The position numbers and the translations under genes were made by a program. From contig CM074863.1 of NCBI GenBank assembly GCA_037501455.1, forward strand, positions 57,207,501 through 57,271,500: 64,000 bases of DNA, given 5' to 3'. Positions 55,657-64,000 of the stretch are shown here, piece after piece (the stretch's first letter is position 1; every line of letters starts with the position of its first letter). The stretch comes from Lantana camara. Taxonomy: Eukaryota; Streptophyta; Magnoliopsida; Lamiales; Verbenaceae. Below the pieces are notes generated by a model. It worked only from the letters and a program-made list of their open reading frames with translations. It was not told the DNA's origin and ran no database searches.

Positions 55657-57065
55657 TACCTCCTATACGAGGAATAGAACACCAAATCGACCTCATCCCC
55701 GGGGCTGCCATCCCAAACCGACCAGCTTATCGAAGCACCCCTTAAGATACGAAAGAGCTTCAAAAACAAGTTGAAGAGTTGCTTGCAAAGGGATATGTGC
55801 GTGAGAGCATGAGTCCATGTGTTGTTCCGGTTCTTTTGGTGCCTAAAAAGGATGGTACTTGGCGAATGTGCATGGATTGTAAGGCTGTCAACAAGATCAC
55901 GGTAAAGTATCGTTATCCCATACCTCGCCTTGATGATATGATTGATGAATTGCATGGTTATACAATTTTCACTAAAATTGATTTGAAAAGTGGCTATCAC
56001 CAAATAAGAATGCAAGAAGGTGATGAATGGAAAACAGCTTTTAAAACTAAGCATGGATTGTATGAGTGGTTAGTAATGCCTTTTGGCATAACTAATGCAC
56101 CTAGTACCTTCATAAGATTGATGAATCATGTATTGCGTGCTTATATTGGTAAATTCGTAGTGGTTTACTTTGATGATATACTGATCTTTAGCCGTAATTT
56201 GCATGAACATATTGAGCATTTGAGGTTAGTACTTGAGGTACCAAGGTATGAAAAGTTATATGCTAATCTTAAGAAGTGTAGCTTTTGCAGGGATAGAGTC
56301 GTGTTCCTTGGATTTGTTGTGAGTGCAGGTGGTATAGAGGTAGATGAAGAAAAGGTTAAGGCAATCAAAGAGTGTCCTACACCCAAGACCATCACGGAAG
56401 TAAGGAGTTTTCATGGTTTGGCTGGGTTCTATAGGAGATTCATGCCCAATTTCAGCACCATAGCTGCCCCCTTAACGGAAATCATCAAGAAAAGCGTGGG
56501 ATTTAAGTGAGTAGGAGCTCAAGAAATGGCATTCCAAACATTGAAAACAAAGCTAAGTTAAGCTCCTCTTTTACTTTTACCGGATTTTTCTAAAGCCTTT
56601 GAAGTCGAATGTGATGCTTCAGGTGTTGGTATAGGTGCTTCGCTCATGCAAAAGAAGAAACCAATTGCATACTTTAGTGAGAAACTCAATGGGGCTGCAT
56701 TGAACTACTCTACTTATGACAAGGAGCTCTATGCCTTAATTAGGGCCTTAGAGACGTGGCAACATTACTTGTGGTCGAAAGAGTTCATCATTCATACGGA
56801 TCATGAGTCATTAAAACATTTGAAGGGGCAAGGAAGTTTGAACCGAAGGCATGCTCGCTGGGTTGAATTTATAGAGATGTTTCCTTATGTGATTCGGTAC
56901 AAGCAAGGTAAGGATAATGTTGTTGCTGATGCCTTATCACGAAGGTACGTTCTTCTCTCTACCTTAAGTGCTAAATTCATGGGATTTGATCATATTAAGG
57001 AACTATACTTGAGTGATTCTGATTTTGCTGAAATATTTACATCTTGTGAACAAAAGCCTTGCGAC
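55657..57065 (+). pseudogene. CRM-like reverse transcriptase and RNase H
   Basis: After the solo LTR the frame reads [18 protein letters not shown], hits TAA at about 55744, then RT with [43 protein letters not shown], the catalytic [12 protein letters not shown] at about 56158-56193, and [14 protein letters not shown] at 56508-56510 and a further stop near 56560 precede RNase H ([55 protein letters not shown]). Similarity ends near 57065, before integrase. Confidence 0.9.
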
Positions 57066-57861
57066 ACCCTGATAACTGAAAAAGTAAGATAAAGATAAAT
57101 TGGGAAAAATATCATGTCATAACATGCATACATATTATTTGGCATGTTAACTGTGCAATTTATTTTTTTATTTATAATGTTACTTGATTCAATTATATTT
57201 ATAAAATAATTACATATTTATTTGACAAAAATGTTTATATGTGAATTTAGATTTTATAATTACTAATTTTGAATAGATAAAAATATTCACATTATAGTAA
57301 ACAAGCTTTCAATTAAAATATTTTAATAACTTAAAATAATCATATGAATGTTCGAAACATAAGACTGAATATTAATAATTCCTAAAAGTCCAATATTCAT
57401 TAAATTGCTCACGAATAGTTGTATGATATGCAACTATTTGCTGCATAACTATGATTAATATTTTATTATATATGTTATAAAAATATTATTCTCTTACTTA
57501 GCTCTGAAGATATAAATATATCTACCATTTTATTAAACAATTACCACAAACATTTTTCATGTTGAGCCACGTCAATTTTGGCATGAATCAGCATTCTTGA
57601 GAAAATAAATATAATTCAACTATCTTTACCTTTTCATTCATTCTAACTCTTCCTTTCAGTTTGGGACAGACAAGAAGGTACGGTTTCTTCCATGATTATC
57701 CAATAAAATTGTTACCAAATGAATTGTTTAGTGATTCATCTTCTTTTCTAATTTTGTTGTGATTCAGCATTGAATATGTTCTTAATTATAATCATTATTT
57801 TTAATTTCAAGTACACCCAAGCCCATTAATTGACTGTACACACAAGTCTTGAAGCACGTAC

Positions 57862-57900
<39 letters not shown>

Positions 57901-59134
57901 GAATCACAATCAAATATTAGATTTAAATAATTATTTGGTTTAATTAATTTTATCATTGAAATTATGTTTTTTTTTTAGTTTATTTCACATATTAATTGTA
58001 GTGGGTTTAGATCTAATATTACAAAATGTGTTCTTGATATCTGAATTTCAACTAATTGTTGATTGCGGTAGATCAGCCTTTAATTATAATTTAATTAGAG
58101 TTTATAATTAGTTGATTAAGCCCTAAATTAGACTATTCCCATTGAATATAGCTTTTATAATACTAGTGTGTGCGTAGTGTGACCTTATATTTTAAAAATG
58201 GTTCATGATTTTTAATTTAAAAGCAAAGAATATATTCTGTTCTTGTTGGCATGCTAAAACATAAAAGTGGACTCAATTATTCCATATTAGGTACCTCATA
58301 ATAATTGATAACCTAATTTGTTATGCTAAAATTTAAGAGCAGAATGTCATGTATGTAATATTTGATTGATTTTGTCCAACAAGCACATTCTAACATTTAA
58401 AGAAGTTATATCTTGTAAACTAGAAAATAAATTTCCATTATAACCGTATGCTGTAGGATAAAATAAAATACTTTGTACCTTTTTTTTTAATCAGAAAGGT
58501 CCGAAATTCTGATTTAGGTGATTGTTTTGCGATTTTGTTGACTTAGTGCATATCTGTATGTAACGTGCATTTGTTTAACTGGTTTTCAAACTTATTTATT
58601 TTACTCAGAGTATTAAGGTCAGATTGGAATTTTTAGATTGAACACATTTTGACCTAGAGTCGTGTTTGTCCTTTTGTCAGGAGAACTAGGACCAGCTGCA
58701 AATCGATACTGTGAGAGAACTTTACCTTTTAAAACTGAAATACGTATATCTATATTATTATACCAGCCTTCGTAAGACCTTTATTTGACGATTTCGATTT
58801 CTATTCCTTTCATGTTATACCTATGTATGTAAATAGTTTTTTAATAATTATTAGTTTTAAGACAAATGATTTCTTACCTATAAGTACTGCATCAAATCCT
58901 TCGTTTAGTTTGAAAAGAATCTACCATTCTTGTTAACGAGTTATTCTGTTCTATTACTGTTTGATTGCACTCATGGGGACGCCCACGGGGTTACTCTCAA
59001 CATCAGATCGGCTACGCGGTATCGGGCCGCGGTAGTAGCTGTGCGAGGTAACGCCCACATGTTGACGCTACCATTCGGAGATTCGGAGATGGTCTCGAGT
59101 AACTAGCCGAAGAGATGATCTCACGGGCACGTGG
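57066..59134. other. AT-rich DNA without recognised element
   Basis: About 2.07 kb. Most is AT-rich with a TA tract (57868-57897) and no convincing open frame. The last 160 bp (about 58975-59134) are abruptly GC-richer (gggacgcccacggggttact and onward) and look like a fragment of another repeat. I see no LTR ends, poly(A) tail, inverted-repeat ends or exon signals. It may be a relic too old to recognise or the only low-copy DNA in the window. Confidence 0.5.
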
Positions 59135-60990
59135 TGTAACACCCCGAAGCGAAGGGTGCCACATCCCCCGCACTAAGGTCTAACACGAGTAACAAAATGG
59201 GGAGTTCGCACCCGTATCAAACCATAGCGAACGGGAGACACACAAAACACACACCCTCGCTAGGCGGCCTAGACCCTCAAGAACTGCGCAATTTAAAATC
59301 AGAGTAGCGGAAGCAATTCACCAACATACATAAATCCCAAGATCATCACATATATACATATCAAAAATGGGGGAGGGTCAAGTATCCAAGCTACCAAGCT
59401 AGATCATATACAAATGTACAATGCAATAACGGCCAAAATAGCATAAGTGTATTCAGAATACAAAATCCAGAAATACATAAGCAAAAGAAGTGTAAACTAC
59501 TACGATGCATGCGGACTCAAGCTATACCACAAGTAACCCAACAGACACTTGCCGCCTAGCTTGACTCAGGAGAACCTGCAAACTCAAAAGAAAAGGAAAA
59601 AGGGAAAACAACAACGAGGTTTAGTCTTAGTGACTAGTGAGGGGGCTAACTCACGCACCCGATATACATATAGAGCAAAGCAATTAAGCAAAACGAAAGG
59701 ATCCGTGGACCGAGAGTAGTTTTTGCAAGCCAAAGGTTTTCCCGTGATATATGTATACATAAGTGTAAAGAAAAGGTAAAAAGGCCAAAAGCCAAATCCC
59801 AAGTTTTAGGTAATTAAGAATCCACTCTCCTTCCATAAATCATATAAAACTAAACCAACTCGGCTAGTACGAGTCACACATCCCAACTTCCACACAAACG
59901 AAGAACTTAACAAAGCAAAAAAAATCATAATCCATCCCCAACACCGGTTGATAGAAGGGGTGATCGGCCCTAACTATCCAAATACACAGACGAGACAAGG
60001 TTTAATCACGACCTTGAAACCTTCGATGGTTGCCTCCGCCGGCTCAAGAGAAACACCCTTCCTCGATCCTCCCAAGGTTGGGGTGAGACTCTCGAATGGA
60101 GGTGTTGATGGAAGAGCTCGGTGACCCCTCGGCCGTCCCGAGATTACCATACCACACTCCGGGGCCCAACCAGATCACGAAAATCACACATACATAGCGC
60201 AAAGCTTATCTTTCAAAGCCACATCTCGCTTACACACACACACTTGCACAAAGCTAAACTTTTCAAACCAAGGCAAAATAGCTTATATATTTGTACAAAG
60301 CGTTTTCCAACTCTTATAACAAATGGGACAATCCCGAAACATATGTATCGTACACATATTTACCATATATCATACGTATTCGCATGCGAGGCTTCAAACC
60401 AAATAGGGTCATAGGTCGAATAGCTAAGAGAACAAAAACCTCACCTTGTCAACGCGCGTAGTGGAGACAAAAGGGGAAACTGGACACCTAAGGAGCAAGC
60501 TCGTCCTCAACAGGAAGATCCTCTGAACAAGATAAACAACAAGGAACTCTCTAAGACTCAATATGAACCACATTGACGCTCGGTACATGCATATGTATGC
60601 TTATGATGCAAATGATATGAAATGACTCCACATTTATGCCATTTACGAGCATACAATGCACATAAGAACATATATCATAAACGAGGACGTAAATCAAGTT
60701 ACAAATTCATAACGTAAGGCTTAACACATAATATAACAAGTTAATCATGCGTACACATCATAAATGAGGCAAGAAAGATCAACAAGAAGCAACGAAATGA
60801 CGAAAGAAACTCCTCCCGGCAGTACCTACTAAGTGGACACGGCCATGTCCAAAACGTACAGGAATCGGACACGGCCGTGTCCGATTTAATTAAAATCAGG
60901 ACCCAAAGTCGAGAGCTTGACACGGCCGTGTCCATTTCCAGTTATATCCTGACACGGCCGTGTTATATGTTCGCCTTGGAAAAAAAATAA
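59135..60990 (-). mobile_element. Truncated LTR of the Tekay-like 12485-15285 family
   Basis: Starts tgtaacaccccgaagcg. Its reverse complement follows the Tekay-like LTR from the palindrome cluster to the 3' end: hairpin 59622-59636, acceptor and gctaggcggc near 59550, putative exon near 60470-60530, donor-like GTGAGG near 60440. It lacks the first part of the LTR and stops at a junction at 60991. Confidence 0.85.
60834..60963. repeat. Four GC-rich palindromes with gacacggccgtgtc core
   Basis: Units at 60834-60850, 60865-60884 (tcggacacggccgtgtccga), 60919-60932 and 60951-60963. The LTR is of the same family as 12485-15285, where the core is gacacgggcgtgtc, so the palindrome core varies within the family. 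Confidence 0.88.
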
Positions 60991-61056
60991 CGCTTCAATG
61001 ATCACACTATCGTAATCGCTTCAATGATCACACTATCGTAACGGCCGTGTCATACG
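60991..61056 (+). other. Junction filler with templated direct repeats
   Basis: Two adjacent copies of a 25-26-bp unit (gcttcaatgatcacactatc and onward) at 60991-61016 and 61017-61041, identical in core to LTR sequence about 70-100 bp further right (61105-61130), then cggccgtgtcatacg (61042-61056), whose first half matches the palindrome of the LTR on the left. Typical of microhomology-driven or template-switching repair. Confidence 0.75.
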
Positions 61057-62119
61057 TTCGATTAGCATTGACAGTAATTAATTAATTCACTAATTAATTA
61101 ATCACTTCAATGATCACACTATCGTAATCGCGATGTGTGACCCTTAGCCGAATAACGAAATGAATCAAAGAACCTTTCAGTCAATAACATACAGTGAAAT
61201 ACGATCCTCCTACAACTCCATCTCTCAATCAAGAACTAAGGCAGGGGAATATTCTCGGAGCCTAAATATTCTTGATCTTTAAAGTTAAGTTCGTTTCATA
61301 TCCATTTAGACCTAAACCCAAGAAAACCCCATTTTCTTGATGTCTTGATCTTTTATCCACCTTGGCCAAGGGTTTAAGTTTAATGGACTACGAACAACCC
61401 AATCAGTAAGAGATCATTCTTCTTCTTGTAACAAGTATAGGTCCTTTGTTGATTCTACTAATTCTACATATGCCACTTGTGTAATCTCAACATAAGCCGT
61501 GGTTCAGGTGTCTATATGGCGATACCCTTTTGAGACTATATCAAAGATTACAAAGTTAGCTCATATGAGACATCACAGAATCTCAAGTCTAAGGATTAAT
61601 GAATCACATTATTGACCTGTGAGATATTTCCTAATCTGGAAGTTTCTAGGAGACTTCCTTTCCCATTTAGGAATGTTCTCACGCGGGACATCTCAGTGAT
61701 GAAGTTCTAGTAACAATCACCCTCATGTATTATGAACGTATCATCGTATGAACTTATCACTCCATGAAACTGAGTGATCCTTCAAAAGGACATAATCACA
61801 TAAGCAAGTCTGAACAGAGTCAAGGTCGACACTCCCACTGTCTGTTGGACTCTCGACTTGGAGAAGTTTCTAATCCTCGCCTATGGAGTTAAGAACTTAT
61901 TTCATATGTCGTTCCCATAACAACAAAGTTCTTAACAGCCTCATCGGATTAGAGGAGTTCAACATGCAAAAACACAGTCAACCCAAACAGACATAAATAA
62001 GCACATAAAGAAGTGAGTTCCTATGAACAAAATCATCTTGTTTATTATTCAAAGATTGTTTGTGATGTTACAAGGAAATAGTAAATCCAAAAGCTACTTT
62101 AAGGGAACTATTCCTAACA
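61057..62119 (-). mobile_element. Second copy of Copia-type LTR, truncated
   Basis: Corresponds to 2042-3106 of the first copy with a few percent differences and small indels. The G-box cluster and TATA box are not included. It ends ...attcctaaca and adjoins LINE sequence exactly as the first copy does. Confidence 0.88.
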
Positions 62120-63361
62120 CCCTATACATCCCCTCCTATCCCTTAATACTAAACCCATAGCCTCTCCCTCGGGTTCTCTTTGACCGAGAGAAGAAGATAT
62201 GAATATCAGCCCTGTCAAACAAAATCAAAAAACTTCTGCCTAGATTTCCCCTGATCCTACTAGTCAGAGCTCCACTCAATCCATAATCCCCATTCAATCC
62301 TCCCCCTACATGGATGACCAGCTTATCAATGTCCCATTATCAATCAGCATCACAACAGACCAACCTAAATCTGCTGCCAAAACCAAAAAATTTCAGAGCA
62401 AATCGACCCCAAATAGAGACCCCAAAAACAACTTGTTCCCCATACTTCCTTCACGAAACCAGAACCCCCCTAACCATGATGAACCCAGTTTTGTCGAACA
62501 TTACTAATCTAACGGTGGGGGTTGCCCAGCACCCCCACCGAGAACAATGAGTTACCTATGTTGGAACTGCCAGGGCTCAGGGGGTCCTTGGCGAGTTCAG
62601 AATCTTCGGACTCTGATTCGAGTTCATAACCCCTCGATCATCTTTCTTTCTGAAACCAGATGCAAGCAGAATATGATTGAAAGATTAAAGATGTTACTGA
62701 ACTTGAATGGTGTGTGCGTGGAGTCAGTTGGCAAGGGTGGAGGACTTGCTTTATTGTGGAGGAAGGATATCACTGTGTTCCTCCAATCTTTATCTAAAAA
62801 TCACATTAACGCTTTGGTCCAGGATTTGGGTAACAAGGGAGAATGAAGGTTTACGGGCTTCTACGGAGCCCCGGAACGACATCTTAGACATATTACGTGG
62901 GTTCTTTTACGTCGGTTAAGTACTCAGTCATATAAACCTTGGCTTATTAACGGTGATTTCAACGAAATATTGAATAATGATGAGAAGGATGGAGGGAATG
63001 ACCGATTATTTTCACAAATGGACGCTTTTAGTTGTGCGCTGGTTGACACTAATCTCACTGATTTGGGTTTCTCTGGATACAAGTTCACTTGGCTCAGAAA
63101 TAGAGAATCCCCGGATACCTTGCTCGCCCGTCTCGATCGGTCTGTGGCCTCTGATTCGTGGTACTTGATTTTCCCGAGGATGAAGTTGGTTCATGTAGCA
63201 GCTTCATACAACGATCACCTATTGATTCTCACTGTACTGGATGGAGAAAAAGGGAGACGAAGGAGGAAGAATAGGCCCTTTAGATTCGAAGCAGTTTGGG
63301 TTAGAAAGGATGATTCCAAGCGTGTGATTGACAAAAGTTGGCAAGGTTCTCTAGGGAATTC
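62120..63361 (+). pseudogene. Second copy of LINE endonuclease half
   Basis: Copy of 3107-4351. The frame from ATG 62547 (MSYLCWNCQGSGGPWR) lacks the stop seen at 3730 in the first copy but shares the TGA at 62844-62846; it then continues in phase (YKPWLINGDFNEIL, FTWLRNRESPDTLLARLDRS) to 63361, where the LARD1-type LTR begins. It is therefore less decayed than the first copy. The shared stop predates the duplication. Confidence 0.88.
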
Positions 63362-64000
63362 TGTAGCGCCCCAAACAGAAGGCACCACATCCCGCGCACC
63401 GAGACCCGACCCACATATGAAATGGAGAGTCCATACACGAGTTGAATCACGGCGAACGGGGAGTCACTCACTCACTAGGCTAGACGGGAACTAAACTTCG
63501 AAATCAAATACACAATTCCAAGGAATAAAAATGCATGTGCGGAAGCAAAATATATAATCAATCATAAATCCAATGAGCAATTGATGGGTTCAACTAACAT
63601 AGATACCTAGTCCCGAAGATTAATACATAAATATTTCCAAATATACATTCTTGTAAGCTATCAAATGTACAAAATGCGTATGAAGTGACTTAGACTTAAA
63701 TATGAGACTTGACAGATTCAGAACCCCACCTAGCACTCCAAACCTGCAAAAGAACAGAAAATAAAGCCGGGTTCAGTCTATAGGAGACTGGTGGGTATAA
63801 AACAGAGCATATCATAGATAATATTACCGAATTTAAACACACCCACATGCATGCTATAATCCCGTACGAGGTTTTTGAGATATTTCCCAAATGGGTGAAA
63901 ATAAAGGAAGACAACGCTCGGGATTACAACAATCAATTTCATAATTCATAATCATATTCGTTCATGCGGTCAATACGTGAGCCCTGGTGGGTAGGCGAAC
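63362..64000 (-). mobile_element. Second copy of LARD1 3' LTR, running off the window
   Basis: Starts tgtagcgccccaaacag at the same LINE position as 4352, preceded by aattc (acttc in the first copy). It is collinear with 4352 to about 5000, including the hairpin near 63775-63790, and continues past the window end. The shared insertion point shows the duplication happened after LARD1 inserted. Confidence 0.9.

Larger units (their letters stand above)
48792..57065 (+). mobile_element. CRM-like Ty3-gypsy chromovirus, 3' truncated
   Basis: 5' LTR 48792-49540, primer site, leader, gag-protease 50016-51869, RT-RNase H 55657 to about 57065. Integrase and 3' LTR are absent; sequence changes to unrelated AT-rich DNA near 57065. 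The gag (SIKLSIPSFKGQNDPEAYIEW), the RNase H tail ([16 protein letters not shown]) and an LTR-borne TRARAK tail fit the CRM clade; members of this clade often accumulate near centromeres. Assignment is by remembered family features, not by alignment. A 3.6-kb solo LTR sits in pol. Confidence 0.8.

Noticed and set aside
57066..59134. Promoter or exons of a host gene
   Set aside because: No open frame, splice-bounded exon or conserved motif could be supported by reading.
61057..64000. Independent insertion of the same Copia-LINE pair
   Set aside because: The LARD1 LTR enters the LINE at the identical base in both places, and the LTR-LINE junction is identical; separate events would not reproduce both.

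Overview
The window is plant nuclear DNA of the pericentromeric or heterochromatic type. It is AT-rich and almost entirely built of nested retrotransposons, with no intact host gene, RNA gene or CRISPR array visible. The element set (Tekay/Del-like chromovirus with very long LTRs, CRM-like chromovirus, plant L1-type LINE, a probable Copia element, tRNA-Met primer sites) points to an angiosperm, most likely a eudicot. The species cannot be named from sequence alone.

Layout. (1) 1-3106: leader, primer site and a 2.0-kb LTR of a minus-strand, probably Copia element. (2) 3107-4351 plus 44739-47139: two halves of one L1-type LINE (endonuclease half and reverse transcriptase half) split by a 40.4-kb insertion. 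(3) 4352-44733: LARD1, a minus-strand non-autonomous element with 3.5-3.8-kb LTRs and about 3.3 kb of non-coding interior, flanked by the 5-bp duplication acttc. Nested in it are two solo CRM-like LTRs, one inside the other (8476-9862), a 4.2-kb solo LTR (37041-41218), and a full-length Tekay-like element on the plus strand (12485-36658). The Tekay element itself carries a second non-autonomous element, LARD2 (15986-25636), in its gag, and a 4.1-kb solo LTR (29927-34038) in its 3' LTR. (4) 47393-48791: LTR fragment. (5) 48792 to about 57065: a truncated CRM-like element with a 3.6-kb solo LTR in pol (52019-55651). (6) 57066-59134: AT-rich DNA with no recognised element. (7) 59135-60990: LTR fragment, followed by a junction at 60991-61056. 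After the junction, 61057-64000 repeats 2042 to about 5000 in the same order and orientation, which suggests a tandem duplication with a unit of about 59 kb.

How the parts relate. Insertion boundaries were placed from target-site duplications read directly: acttc, tcaag, agtgt, gtgta/gtgca, caagg, ttggt, acatc, cggtt. The only substantial coding sequences are decayed gag-pol and LINE reading frames. LARD2 shares its polypurine-tract region with the Tekay element it sits in, so the Tekay family is its likely helper.

Most unusual signals. (a) Both LARDs carry, just inside the 3' LTR, an array of 7 or 11 short hairpins with a conserved loop and compensatory stem changes; most imperfect pairs become G-U on the element's sense strand. 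(b) LTRs of at least six diverged families share a splice-site architecture (a 66-81-nt internal exon flanked by acceptor and donor, then a second acceptor), with a covarying hairpin just upstream of the last acceptor. (c) Several LTR families carry a set of four GC-rich palindromes in the first putative intron; the palindrome sequence differs between families. (d) One LARD1 LTR has a 0.77-kb internal inversion. (e) The tandem-duplication junction contains templated filler DNA.
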